This document shows, one piece after another, positions 44,913-54,674 of a DNA stretch of 64,000 nucleotides. The stretch's first letter is position 1. The number at the start of each line of letters is the position of its first letter. Position numbers and translations under genes: made by a program. The notes below the pieces were generated by a model. That model worked only from the letters and a program-made list of their open reading frames with translations, had not been told where the DNA came from and searched no databases. Source of the DNA: G963662905 sp965230045 (lineage in GTDB: Bacteria; Bacteroidota; Bacteroidia; Bacteroidales; WRLA01); the NCBI GenBank assembly GCA_965230045.1, contig OZ245940.1, forward strand, positions 3,534,001 to 3,598,000, in the 5' to 3' direction.

Positions 44913-45935
44913 TTATAACACCTTCATTAACTCTGTATTTGAAATCCACATTAAAAAATATGGCTTATCACTGTCTTGTTGCTTTATTATTAATAGAAAT
45001 GGCTCATCAAATATCAATTTCTTTTGTGCTGTCGCAATGCATTCATATGCATCACCATAAGCCAAAGATTCCAATGAAATTCCTTTTTCTGTCAAATTAA
45101 AATCAATCAGCTGAACTGCTTGTCTGAACAAATATGTGTCAAATCCCTTATTCAGCAATCTTTTTCCTTCAATTTCAGTAAAGTGCTTTGTTGACTTTAG
45201 GTTTATATATGGTATCCTAACTTGGTCTAACTCTTCTAAATATGAAATGCTATCAAGCCTTACTCTATCCATTACATAATTGTAAGTCTTTTCAAGAGTT
45301 TCTTTTGGTTCAACTTTTGCAAAATATATTTCATCTTTATTGTCTTTAGTAGCAATTTGGAAAATAAAATCATCATCTGATTTATAATCATGTATTCTTA
45401 ATTGTTTTTTATAGGTTGGATTTGCCCATCCATATTTAAGTCCAAAGAAGTCAACCTTTTTATTTTTAAATCTTAAAATTTCATCTTTATCAAACTCATC
45501 ATTTAAAGGTGAATAGAAATCAATCTGCTTACTGAAGAAAGAAAAAGTTACCATGTCTGTTTCCCCAATTTCATAAGGCAAACTGAAAGATTTATTAAAT
45601 CTATACTGCAATTCAGCATTAATTTCTTGAATTATTTTAGGATTGGATAATCCTGTTCTTACCAATAAGTGTTTACTATCAATAATTCCCTTAGAATCAT
45701 TGGAATTGAGATATTTTAGATACTGTGGAGCTTTATCAAGTACAATATCTTTTTTGATAATTGAATCACACAAGTTATTCCATGCAATCTGAAAACTTGC
45801 ACAATATATTGTGTTGTTGTCCTTATTTATTTCAGCTTGAATGTATGGTTCTATCCGTGTTTTATTAAAGTCCAAATCTTGGGAATATGTCTGTAAAACA
45901 AAAAATAAAAATCCTATTATATAAATCATTTTCAT
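44913..45935 (-). CDS. Secreted serpin-like protein (cassette gene)
   Basis: 340 residues from the ATG at 45935, giving signal peptide MKMIYIIGFLFFVLQTYSQ. An upstream ATG at 45983 lies beyond the cassette boundary and is rejected. The C-terminal part resembles serpins: IPYINLKSTKHFTEIEG, a short reactive-loop-like stretch, and KLIFDEPFLLIIKQQDSDKP matching the serpin strands near the C-terminus (F..DHPFLF.I). The reactive loop lacks the Ala-rich hinge of inhibitory serpins, so it may be non-inhibitory. Serpin membership is tentative; otherwise this is an unknown periplasmic or lipid-free secreted protein. It lies between attC-like sites, with a 29-nt leader and a stop 6 bp from the next R'' box. 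Confidence 0.5.
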   Translation of the reverse strand: MKMIYIIGFLFFVLQTYSQDLDFNKTRIEPYIQAEINKDNNTIYCASFQIAWNNLCDSIIKKDIVLDKAPQYLKYLNSNDSKGIIDSKHLLVRTGLSNPKIIQEINAELQYRFNKSFSLPYEIGETDMVTFSFFSKQIDFYSPLNDEFDKDEILRFKNKKVDFFGLKYGWANPTYKKQLRIHDYKSDDDFIFQIATKDNKDEIYFAKVEPKETLEKTYNYVMDRVRLDSISYLEELDQVRIPYINLKSTKHFTEIEGKRLLNKGFDTYLFRQAVQLIDFNLTEKGISLESLAYGDAYECIATAQKKLIFDEPFLLIIKQQDSDKPYFLMWISNTELMKVL

Positions 45936-45956
45936 TGCTCTGTCGCTTTTAAAGTT

Positions 45957-46035
45957 GTGGCTAACTCGTTTATAATACCACATTTTGTCGGTTTATTAAC
46001 CCAAATAAACCTTAATAAACCGACATTGCGTCTTT
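45957..46035 (-). repeat. attI/attC-like site E at the head of the cassette array
   Basis: It carries R' GTTAGCCAC (minus strand), which starts the first cassette. It also has a long perfect hairpin (GTCGGTTTATTAA / TTAATAAACCGAC) and the arm motif ACGCAATGTCGG, related to sites C and D. No R''-type TAAC box was found on the integrase side, so it may be an attI or a worn attC. Confidence 0.6.
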
Positions 46036-46053
46036 TAATTATTTGATGTTTTA

Positions 46054-46506
46054 TCATATTTCCAAATCGTCAAGTAAGTTAGGCATTTTCTTGATATTTG
46101 TCCGGCTAAGCCTTGTGTAAATTTCAGTAGTCTTACTGCTCGCATGTCCGAGTGCTTCCTGAATTAATCTTAACTCAGTTCCCCTTTCCATATGATGCGT
46201 AACAAAACCGTGCCTGAACATATAGGGCGCAAGATCTCTAATAATTCCGGCTTTTTCGGCTGCCCTCTTTACAATGTCTTGAATCGCAGAATAATCCAGA
46301 TAGGCAAGCGGATTGAGCACTTCAAATACTGTATGCAGATCGAATGCTTCTTTTGGAATGTACCAAAACTTTATGCTCTGACTCCGACGGGCATCCTTGA
46401 GGGTTCTTACCTTCCCGATAAGTGTGGAGTCCTTTTCAAAACACAGGCTCATCACCGCCTGATTGCGATGTTCTTCAAATGCCAGTGTGATTTTGGGCTT
46501 CCTCAT
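46054..46506 (-). pseudogene. Internally deleted tyrosine recombinase (integrase) at the array head
   Basis: 150 residues. Residues 1-~70 match the N-terminal part of a Bacteroidota XerD-like integrase family (EEHRNQAVMSLCFEKDSTLI, then KFWYIPKEAFDLHTVFE, then YLDYSA). Residues ~71-150 match the end of the catalytic domain (APYMFRHGFVTHHMERGTEL, LGHASSKTTEIYTRLS, with the R-H-H/Y residues). About 200 residues between them, including the core-binding domain and first catalytic arginine, are missing in frame. It therefore cannot be a working recombinase. Its orientation is the same as the cassettes it precedes. Confidence 0.82.
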
Positions 46507-46878
46507 TTATTTTTGATTCAAGCATCAAATATACGAAGAATATTGATTGATACTTATGGGTCGATTATTTTTTTGATGATTCTTCCAGAGTTTCCCAAAG
46601 TGGGGCAAGCAAAACCTTTGAAATTATTATGTGGATATTCCGAACTGACCCTCTCGACCGGCTAAAATAGACAGCCACAAAAAGCCACCATACACTACCA
46701 ATCCAGAGGATACTGATCCCCTATAAAGGGAAGAGGGGACTTCAGGCATTCAAATCCAGTCTGTGGTTCCCCTTTTGCCTGTTTAATTCACAAACTCCCA
46801 AAAACAGGCAAAATTGTTTTACCGAGCAGGGTCAGGCATTGCGATTCAAGGATAATCGTTAAAGCTTCTATTTATTTA

Positions 46879-47117
46879 CTATATTTGCATAAATTGGTTG
46901 CGGGGGTTTTCAATGCAGCCTGCAAAGCTGTCGATTAAACCAAGTTGTTTTTCTGCTTCGCGAAGCAATAATAGGCCACCATCATATGATGTCTTTTTCA
47001 ATTAAAGTTAACCTCAACCTCTTTGCCATTTGAGCTGGTGAGAGGAAAAAGGCTCGTTTGTGTAATTTCCTGTGATTTTGTGCCACTTTTTGAAATATTC
47101 TTTGTATTTTTAGCCAT
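46879..47117 (-). pseudogene. IS1380-family transposase remnant (N-terminus only)
   Basis: Translated on the minus strand from 47117: MAKNTKNISKSGTKSQ... to EVEVNFN, then a frameshift. It continues in another frame with YDGGLLLLREAEKQLGL and IDSFAGCIENPRN, then a stop. This is the typical start of an IS1380 transposase, and the rest of the gene is gone. It differs from the IS1380 element at 52016. The remaining sequence of 46507-47441 shows no gene. Confidence 0.72.
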
Positions 47118-47395
47118 AGGGATTTTTGTTTTTGTTTGGCGACATAAAGATACTGAATATCAATGAGGTATCGCACAAATTTCCCTATTTTTTTTTGGGT
47201 TTATGAATAATTTAGGTGTAGATAAGATTGCTCAGTCCGTTTGAAAATTTCCAGAGAAAAATTTTCGGCCTGAACATTGGAAAAGCAACCTTTAAGTTTT
47301 TAGAATCTCAAAAAATGCTTTTCAAGAATTAAAATCACGGATGCACATTGGAATCTATTTGCGGGAGTTTTGTGTACCATTCTGTGTACCATCAA

Positions 47396-47428
47396 CTAAA
47401 AAACCTGCTACAAATTTTATTGTAACAG
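47396..47428 (-). terminator. Terminator following the tRNA remnant
   Basis: Minus strand: CCTGTTACAA/TTGTAGCAGG stem (one mismatch) followed by TTTTTT. It lies ~13 bp past the 3' end of the tRNA-Pro fragment, consistent with the original tRNA terminator on the chromosomal side. Confidence 0.7.
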
Positions 47429-47441
47429 GCTGATTTTCAGT

Positions 47442-47488
47442 GTCGGAGTGGGGAGACTCGAACTCCCGACCTCTTGACCCCCAGTCAC
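47442..47488 (-). tRNA. tRNA-Pro(GGG) 3' fragment, attachment-site remnant
   Basis: Minus strand, read 5' to 3': anticodon arm CGTGA-CTGGGGG-TCAAG (one mispair), variable AGGTC, T-arm GGGAG-TTCGAGT-CTCCC, acceptor strand CACTCCG and discriminator A. The 5' half (acceptor 5' strand and D-arm) is absent; the sequence beyond 47488 is unrelated. Loss of exactly the 5' half next to an integrase gene is what remains at one end of a tRNA-targeting element. CCA is not encoded. Confidence 0.82.
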
Positions 47489-47591
47489 GACCAGCCTTTT
47501 CTCTTGTTTTCCTTTAGTTGCTTATACTCTCTTTTTCAGTGATTTATAAAAATTTGTTTTCCCTTTTCTTCTTTTATATTCCGATATTTTG

Positions 47592-47599
47592 TACCTTTG
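47592..47599 (+). promoter_or_regulatory. -7 box TACCTTTG of the integrase gene
   Basis: Matches TAnnTTTG and lies 61 bp before the ATG at 47661. This supports the shorter integrase start, because the upstream in-frame ATG at 47589 would precede transcription. Confidence 0.5.
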
Positions 47600-47660
47600 T
47601 ATGTATCTGGTATGTATGAAACGGTTTACATACATACACTTTAACAAATTTTATATCAAC

Positions 47661-48896
47661 ATGTTAGGAGTTACAACAGCAATTATTCACGACACAAGAG
47701 TGCAAAAACAGGACGGTACGTATGCAATAAAACTCAGGATAACCTATAATCGGCAGCAAAAATATTATAGTACCGGAAAATACCTTTCCAAAAACGATTG
47801 GAAGTTAATGCAATCCAATAAGAGCAAAAGAAAAGACCTCAAAGAACTAAGCATATTCCTTGCTACCATCGAAACGAAAGCCAGAAATATTATTGACAAG
47901 ATGGACTCCTTTTCTTTCCAGGAGTTCCAGGACAACTTCAACAAAAAACCTAAATCCATAACATCTGTCCTGGATGCACTCCAAGCCAAGCAAAACGAAC
48001 TTGAAGAAGCAAATAGGCTGAATACTGCATCATCCTACCAGTACACTTTAAAATCCATTTCAGAATTCATCAAAACAAAACGCAGAAAAAAACTAGCTTT
48101 TACCGACATCACTCCTAAATGGCTACAGGACTATGAAAACTGGATGTCCCAGAACGGGAAATCCATGACCACGGTTGGCATCTATATGCGCAATTTACGA
48201 GCCATGTATAATCAGGCTATTGAAAAGGACATAGTTCCGCAATCCAGCTACCCTTTTGCAAAAAGCAAGTACCAAATCCCTTCAGGGCAAAACATCAAAA
48301 AAGCGCTAACCATTAAAGAGATAAAACAACTGTTCAACTACAAATGCAGCACTGATGCAGCTACCAGGGCATTAGATTACTGGCTTTTCAGCTACCTGTG
48401 TAACGGCATTAACATCAAAGACATCGCTAAACTTAAAAACAAAAACCTGGACACAAAACACATCAACTTCATCCGCTCTAAAACCGAACGTTCATCCAAA
48501 GCAAAGCAAAAAAATATCTCCATTATTCGTATCCCCCAGATTGATGCCATAATCTCAAAATGGGGTACCAATTCCAAAAAACCTGAAGACTACATTTTCC
48601 CAATCCTCTCCCCCAACGACTCACCTGAAGAAGAATACGCAAAAATCAGGCAAGCTGTAAAAACCATCAATAAATACACTAAGAGAATTGGCAAAGAGCT
48701 TGGTTTCGACCTGGATTTAACCACATACTCTGCCCGTCATTCTTTCGCCACTGTTCTAAAGCGATCAGGCGCACCCATCGAATTTATCAGCGAAAGCCTG
48801 GGGCACTCCAACCTCCAAACCACTGAAAGTTACCTCGATAGCTTTGAAGATGACACCAAAGAAAGTTACCAAAATAAGCTTGTGGATTTCGATTAA
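47661..48896 (+). CDS. Tyrosine recombinase/integrase of the tRNA-targeting element
   Basis: 411 residues from the ATG at 47661. Arm-binding domain (~1-100, VQKQDGTYAIKLRITYNRQQ), SAM-like core-binding domain (~110-200, FTDITPKWLQDYENWM), and catalytic domain with the TYSARHSFATVLKRSG segment (R, H), ESLGHSNLQTTESYL (H and nucleophilic Tyr). It is typical of Bacteroidota integrative and conjugative or mobilisable elements. It sits 100-170 bp from the tRNA-Pro fragment and reads away from it into the element. It is intact and probably active. Confidence 0.93.
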   Translation: MLGVTTAIIHDTRVQKQDGTYAIKLRITYNRQQKYYSTGKYLSKNDWKLMQSNKSKRKDLKELSIFLATIETKARNIIDKMDSFSFQEFQDNFNKKPKSITSVLDALQAKQNELEEANRLNTASSYQYTLKSISEFIKTKRRKKLAFTDITPKWLQDYENWMSQNGKSMTTVGIYMRNLRAMYNQAIEKDIVPQSSYPFAKSKYQIPSGQNIKKALTIKEIKQLFNYKCSTDAATRALDYWLFSYLCNGINIKDIAKLKNKNLDTKHINFIRSKTERSSKAKQKNISIIRIPQIDAIISKWGTNSKKPEDYIFPILSPNDSPEEEYAKIRQAVKTINKYTKRIGKELGFDLDLTTYSARHSFATVLKRSGAPIEFISESLGHSNLQTTESYLDSFEDDTKESYQNKLVDFD

Positions 48897-48967
48897 CCCC
48901 ATATCTATAAAGCACAATTATACGCTAAATAATTATAAATTGTTTAATTTCTGTAAATAAATTAATA

Positions 48968-50650
48968 ATGACATATACAAATAATGAATTTGCTAACATA
49001 GGCTCTACTAACCTCGATGATCTGTTAGAACAAATCAACACCTACAAATGGAAACTAAAACATAAAGCATCGAAAAACTACTATGATTGCTTCAATCCTG
49101 CCCTTTACGAGGAAGACGAAATTCTTGAACAGAAAACTACAAAATGCTGCAAAACAGTAGAACTGTTTTCAGCTAATAGTACTTCTGATAAAGATCACGG
49201 CAAACAAATTACTCATGATCCCATAAAGCTCCTAAACACATATTTTTCCGATATTTTTGGACATAATAATACCAAAATCGTATTCAACACACATAAATAT
49301 CTCAAGATTATTATCCCAGATGCTATATACGAGGACTTTCTTGCCATGATTAGTCAGTATAATCTTCAGCCTATTCAAGACTTTTTACTGGAAACCATTG
49401 CCATAGCTCAACAGATATATACCTCTCAAATTGATTTGTGGTCCGAAACCGAAAAACAGAAACTAATAAACACAGCATCTAATGAAAGCCAAAAGGTAAT
49501 TGAAATCATAGAGCAATCAAATGTCGATCCTTATGATAGGGAAAAACCTAATCTAAAGCCAATTCCAAAATTATCGCACATTAATTTTGTATTCAATCCG
49601 GGCTCCACAATCAAAATATCTCATGGCTCCCTTAAAAGGGAATTTGTTTCCCTGATGATGAACCATTACAATAACCTTAAATATAAAGGATGGCGCAAGG
49701 AACTAAAGCACTACAAAACCACTTTCGCCGATACTCTTCTCAAGAACAATTTCAAATATCAGCTTACTGGTGCATATTATCATCTGCTGTCACAGGAAAA
49801 TTTCTTCGACATAAGCATATATGAAACACCTAATGCCTTAATAGAATGCATCACTAAACTACTCGAATTCAGCTTAATAACTATATCTAATGATAATACC
49901 GCCAGTAGTTCCGGCAAAATAAAAGATGTCAGACAGTATATCATTCGCCATTTACCTAACCTGCCCCATGAAAAGGTAAACATACACCCTAAAATTGAGT
50001 CCCTTAATAAATATTTTCCTCAAGATTTTCTGTCCTTATGCCCCCATGAAGTTGACAATGAAATCATGCTTAAGACCGATTTCATATGTGAACGTTTTAA
50101 CCTAAAGCGCTTAAAAGACAACTTGGCGCACATTATCAATTGCATCAATACTATCGCAAATAATACCAGCCACCAGATTACCTTCAAAAAAGTATCCAGC
50201 TCTTTTCCTGAGCTTGAAAACTTCTCCGCACTAATCCAAGCTATCAATGAAAACGAGAAAATAACAGATCTAAAGTACACCATAAAAGACAAAGAATACC
50301 AATTGACCCAAAAGCTACCACTTCACCTTATCGAAAAAGCGATCAGGGAATACATTAATAATAACCCTACCGATATGGAGTCGGACTTAATCTCCGAAGA
50401 ACCGTCGAACTCCAATGAGAATACACCTAGCTTTAAGCTGCCACACCAACGGTATATGGCTAAAATCACCAAGGGGTTATTTCACTATCTGGAACATCAT
50501 TCCGAAATAAATTCGACTGCTTTTAATTATGGCGATGAATACTACAATATTATTGCTGTCATCTTCATGAATACAGGTGTCCTGCGATGTGATTATTCCA
50601 ATGAAATAACCGCAATGAATCAAGTAAAACAATGGCATAATGAAAGCTAA
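48968..50650 (+). CDS. Hypothetical protein of the integrative element
   Basis: 560 residues, soluble, rich in Asn, Lys, Ile and Leu, with no signal peptide or membrane helix. No family recognised. Features include an N-terminal helix LDDLLEQINTYKWKLKHKAS, a long helical middle part, and a lysine- and asparagine-rich C-terminus with TDMESDLISEEPSNSNENTP. It lies between the integrase and the excisionase-like gene, where Bacteroidota elements often carry regulatory or replication-linked proteins. It begins 71 bp after the integrase stop, so co-transcription is possible. Confidence 0.7.
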   Translation: MTYTNNEFANIGSTNLDDLLEQINTYKWKLKHKASKNYYDCFNPALYEEDEILEQKTTKCCKTVELFSANSTSDKDHGKQITHDPIKLLNTYFSDIFGHNNTKIVFNTHKYLKIIIPDAIYEDFLAMISQYNLQPIQDFLLETIAIAQQIYTSQIDLWSETEKQKLINTASNESQKVIEIIEQSNVDPYDREKPNLKPIPKLSHINFVFNPGSTIKISHGSLKREFVSLMMNHYNNLKYKGWRKELKHYKTTFADTLLKNNFKYQLTGAYYHLLSQENFFDISIYETPNALIECITKLLEFSLITISNDNTASSSGKIKDVRQYIIRHLPNLPHEKVNIHPKIESLNKYFPQDFLSLCPHEVDNEIMLKTDFICERFNLKRLKDNLAHIINCINTIANNTSHQITFKKVSSSFPELENFSALIQAINENEKITDLKYTIKDKEYQLTQKLPLHLIEKAIREYINNNPTDMESDLISEEPSNSNENTPSFKLPHQRYMAKITKGLFHYLEHHSEINSTAFNYGDEYYNIIAVIFMNTGVLRCDYSNEITAMNQVKQWHNES

Positions 50651-51191
50651 GCGGTATTCATGCTCTTTACTACTTTCCATATATAAATATGACCTTGCCG
50701 GTTTAACCATTAATCCGCACCATTGAGCACCCCCCAATAAAGCATCTTTGCAGCACCAAAACTTGAACATTCCACTCTATGGCACAAATACCATTGCAAA
50801 AGATTATTTTCTGAAAACCGCCTATAAGCATGTTCCTGCTACTGATCTGCCAAAAGCATCAGACCAAGCAAAGCCAACATAGCATCCTCCACCTTCGGCT
50901 ATCAAATCGGAACATCCTTGCACCCGAAAATCTGCATATTTGGCGCACTGTTATAAAGCACTCGCCCCTCCTCCCTTTCTCATGAAAAACGATGAAATTC
51001 TGTTTCTGTCTCCTTTCCCAGCAACGAAATTCATCTCTGTATCTCATTCATAATGAATAGGTACAAAACGCTCTGTTTTTGCCCCTCCGCTGTTCCTAAA
51101 ATCCCCTTCAGCCAGCTCTATATTTGCAACACCTTTGAACGTCAAAGGCGCTCAATATGAGCTATTTAAATTTAATTTTATCATAATAATT
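50651..51191. other. 540-bp gap between the hypothetical and excisionase-like genes
   Basis: No supported gene. A promoter for the excisionase-like gene is expected near 51120-51180 (TATATTTGC at ~51119). It could also contain the transfer origin or nick site of the element, but I see no definite inverted repeat set. Confidence 0.45.
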
Positions 51192-51491
51192 ATGGATGAA
51201 ATTATCCTAAAAAAAATCAGCAAAATCGAAGCGATGCTGAAAAAACAAGAAGCTTCAAATAAAGAGGTGCTAAGCTTCACAGAAGCTGCGGACTATATGG
51301 ATGTATCATCATCCCATTTGTACAAGCTTACCAGCGCGGATAAAATCCCTTGCTATAAGCCCTCGGGCAAAAAGCTGTACTTCAAACGCTCGGAATTGAA
51401 CGAGTGGATTCTGTCGAGCAGGCACAAGTCAAAACAAGAAATCTTTGATGCAGCAGAAGATTTCACAATAACAGAAAGAAGGGCATCATGA
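51192..51491 (+). CDS. Excisionase-like helix-turn-helix protein
   Basis: 99 residues from the ATG at 51192; an upstream in-frame ATG at 51135 precedes the likely promoter. An N-terminal coiled helix (ILKKISKIEAMLKKQE) is followed by a MerR/HTH_17-type winged helix: LSFTEAADYMDVSSSHLYKLT, then IPCYKPSGKKLYFKRSELNEWIL. These small proteins control excision direction or element genes. The stop overlaps the next gene's start by 4 bp (ATGA). Confidence 0.87.
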   Translation: MDEIILKKISKIEAMLKKQEASNKEVLSFTEAADYMDVSSSHLYKLTSADKIPCYKPSGKKLYFKRSELNEWILSSRHKSKQEIFDAAEDFTITERRAS

Positions 51492-52015
51492 AAGGACTTA
51501 ACAAGTTAAGCCAGCAACATCAACAACCAGTTGAAAAGACGAAAGCTCCAGGGATGGATTACTTAAAATCTCATCCATGTGAACCGGAAAAACCGAACAT
51601 CAAATTTCCGGTAACGATACAATTGCTCCAGAACAGCAATTTGCAGAACAACTTAGAGCGGGGCATATCCCCCTGCTCTTTAACCAACAGCAAACCGGAC
51701 ACCAAACCGGATGTCCAGACAAGTATAAACCAATACAAATGTAAAATAAATAAAATGAATATGAACGATTTTAACAAAAACAACAACATGAACTCAATGC
51801 CCGTAGAAAACGGAAATTTTGCTCTAGCTGAGCAGGTGGTCAAAGAAATTGAAGCATCCAACCCAGAAATAAAAACCGATTATTCTACTTGGCAGAATAT
51901 CTGGCACGCTCTGGCAAATGAACTGGGTGAAGATGGCAGAGGTTTTTATCATCAAATTGGGAGCTTATTCAAGAACTACAGCTTTATAGATTATGAAAAC
52001 CAGTATAATGTATAT

Positions 52016-53742
52016 CCTTAAATCCGCAAACAGTTATTAACAAAAACCGTTAAAACATTGTGTAAAAGTATTTTACGCAATGTTTAACGGCTGAAAAATT
52101 TCATCTATTTTAATGGTTCCAATTCAACAAAATAGAATGAAAAACTTTTCAGGCATGAAAATACAAAAAACTTTATCAAACGTAAGTCCTTTTGCAGGCA
52201 TTTCTTTTGTCAACCAAAGCTTTAATAAATGCGGCCTGTCGCAACTCATTGATAATGAGCTTGGCCAGAGGGTAAAGGCTGTCGGGTATTCTTATAGCCA
52301 AATAATCAGGAACCTGGCGAATGTATTTTTTAGTGGCGGCAGCTGCGCCGAGGATATCCATACCCATTTGGGCAAACACCTAAAATCCATGCCCGGCAAT
52401 AATGTTCCCAGCGCCGACACAGTTTTACGCGGCATCAAAGAACTGGCAACCCAAAATACAAGCTATACTTCCAAGCAGGGCAAAGACTATGAGTTTAACA
52501 TCAACAATAGACTCAACAGCTTAAACCTTAAGTCTTTACTTTTGACCAACCAGTTGCAAAAAGGCGCCTGCTATGATTTTGATTATGACAACCAAGTGAT
52601 TGCCACCGAAAAATACGATGCAAAAAAAACCTATAAGCATACAAAGGGCTACTTTCCGGGAGTCGCCTCCATTGGGGACAAAATTGTTTATATCGAAAAC
52701 CGGGCAGGCAATGCCAACGTAAAATTTGAACAGGCCGCAACGCTTGGCCGTGCATATAAATTACTGGATGAGAACGATATAAAGATCCACCGCTCCCGGA
52801 TGGATGCAGGGAGTTACTCAAAAGATATTATAGAAGTTGTTGCTGCCAACAGTGAACTGTTTTATATCAGGGCCAATAAGTCCGCTGAGCTTTTGCGGCA
52901 AATATCTGAAATTGAAACCTGGCAAACCGTAGAAATCAATTACAAACTATATGAGGTGGCATCAATGCCATTCGCTCAATTTCTTGAACAAAAAAACTAC
53001 CGCCTGGTCATTATGCGGGAAAAAAGCAAAAACAGCCAGATAGACCTGTTCACCGGGGACAACTTCATTTACCGCTCAATTTTAACCAATGACTGGAAGG
53101 CTGGCGAAAAAGAGGTGATACAATTCTACAACCAACGGGGGAGCAGCGAAAAACTCTTTGATGTGATGAACAATGATTTTGGCTGGAAGCGCCTTCCATG
53201 TTCGTTCATGAACGAAAACACCGCCTTTTTGATCATCATGGCCATGATAAAGAACTTTTACAACTACTTTGTCGGGCTGGTGTCAAAAGTATTTGGTGGC
53301 ATCAAGCCAACAACCCGGCTTAAAGGGTTTATTTTCAGGTTTATATCTGTTTCCGGAAAATGGATATACTCCGGGCGGCAATGGTTTTTGAAATTATATA
53401 CCGACAGGCCTTATGAGCAACTGTTGGTCTAAATACCCCTGGCTTTCACGGCTTTTTTCCAGAGCTGCCGGGAGTGGTATGCCTGAAAATTTAGAGTAAA
53501 AATTTAGTAATCTATTAATTATGTGCGTCTTACGGAACGCAATGTGTTTTTGGCATTGATTGGGATTTTTACGGCATCAAAAAAAAAGCAAGCCACATTC
53601 AAAAGGCTATAAACAATTGCCCCTGTTGCAGTAAAATGTATGCCCAATGGAATAAAAAGTATCAATTTATTGCCCTTACTTGAGAAATTTCTGCGCCAAA
53701 AACATTTTTTAGCTCAATAAATTATTTCTTGCGGATTTAAGG
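52016..53742 (+). mobile_element. IS1380-family insertion sequence (1727 bp) with 5-bp TSD
   Basis: Perfect 14-bp terminal inverted repeats (CCTTAAATCCGCAA at 52016-52029 and its complement at 53729-53742). Target duplication TATAT at 52011-52015 and 53743-53747. One transposase gene plus ~310 bp of non-coding right end. Full length and probably active. Confidence 0.95.
52113..53432 (+). CDS. IS1380-family DDE transposase
   Basis: Up to 439 residues; the ATG at 52155 (MKIQKTLSNVSPF) is an alternative start. The DDE residues are visible in ACYDFDYDNQVI, SRMDAGSYS and YNQRGSSEKLFD. The family context FFSGGSCAEDIHTHLG and the C-terminal basic tail KWIYSGRQWFLKLY fit IS1380. No frameshift or internal stop. 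Confidence 0.93.
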   Translation: MVPIQQNRMKNFSGMKIQKTLSNVSPFAGISFVNQSFNKCGLSQLIDNELGQRVKAVGYSYSQIIRNLANVFFSGGSCAEDIHTHLGKHLKSMPGNNVPSADTVLRGIKELATQNTSYTSKQGKDYEFNINNRLNSLNLKSLLLTNQLQKGACYDFDYDNQVIATEKYDAKKTYKHTKGYFPGVASIGDKIVYIENRAGNANVKFEQAATLGRAYKLLDENDIKIHRSRMDAGSYSKDIIEVVAANSELFYIRANKSAELLRQISEIETWQTVEINYKLYEVASMPFAQFLEQKNYRLVIMREKSKNSQIDLFTGDNFIYRSILTNDWKAGEKEVIQFYNQRGSSEKLFDVMNNDFGWKRLPCSFMNENTAFLIIMAMIKNFYNYFVGLVSKVFGGIKPTTRLKGFIFRFISVSGKWIYSGRQWFLKLYTDRPYEQLLV

Positions 53743-54674
53743 TATATTTAAAAAACCCTGACCCAAACGTAACTTTGGAATCTGTTACGAAATGGGTAAA
53801 AAGTATGGGGTTTTCAACGACAAAAACCGATGCTCATGAAAAAACTACAACAGATGATGCCACTGATGGAGGAAATCCGCATAGTGCAACTACCTTACAA
53901 AACAAGCGAACTGGGTTTCAGAATACCCCAAAAATCCCAATAGATGTTTATAAACATTTACCGAAAACACTTAAAGTAAGCACAGAGATGTTCAATAGGG
54001 ACATTGAAAAAGATGTTTTCCTAATCGGTGCTATCACTGTAATAAGTGCCTGTCTGCCCAATATAGAGGGGATATACTTGGATGATATTCTATCTCCTCA
54101 CCTTTACAGCTTCATTACAGCACCAGCTGGTTCTGGTAAAGGCAAACTAAAATGGGCAAAATATTTTGGAAATAAAATCCATAAAAGTATGATTGAAAAA
54201 TCCGCTATGGAAAAAAAACAATATACTCGTGAACTAAAAAACTATAAAAATCTAAATCGGGATCAGCGTATGGCAACAAACCCTCCAACTAAACCAAATC
54301 CAAAAATGTTCTTTATCCCTGCAAACAGCAGTGCCTCGGCATTTCTTCAATTACTTTCCCATAATGATTTTAAAGGCATTGTTTTTGAAACAGAAGCCGA
54401 CACTTTGGCGAACACCCTCCAGCATGAATGGGGCAATTTTAGTGATATTTTACGAAAAGCCTTTCAACATGAAGGCGCCAGCCTATTTCGTCGTAAAGAC
54501 AACGAATATATTGAGATTGAAACCCCTCACTTGGCAATCGTTTTATCTGGCACGCCCAAGCAAGTAAGGAACTTAATCCCCGATGTTGAAAATGGTCTTT
54601 TCTCACGTTTCCTTTACTATGCTTTTGAGGATTTTAGTGATTTCATTAACCCTTTTGTTTCCCATAAAAATGAA

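Noticed and set aside
45936..45983. Longer N-terminus for the serpin-like protein
   Set aside because: It would start beyond the cassette boundary and place 16 residues before a normal signal peptide.
47442..47488. A complete functional tRNA-Pro gene
   Set aside because: Only the anticodon, T and acceptor 3' parts are present; the D-arm and acceptor 5' strand are missing.
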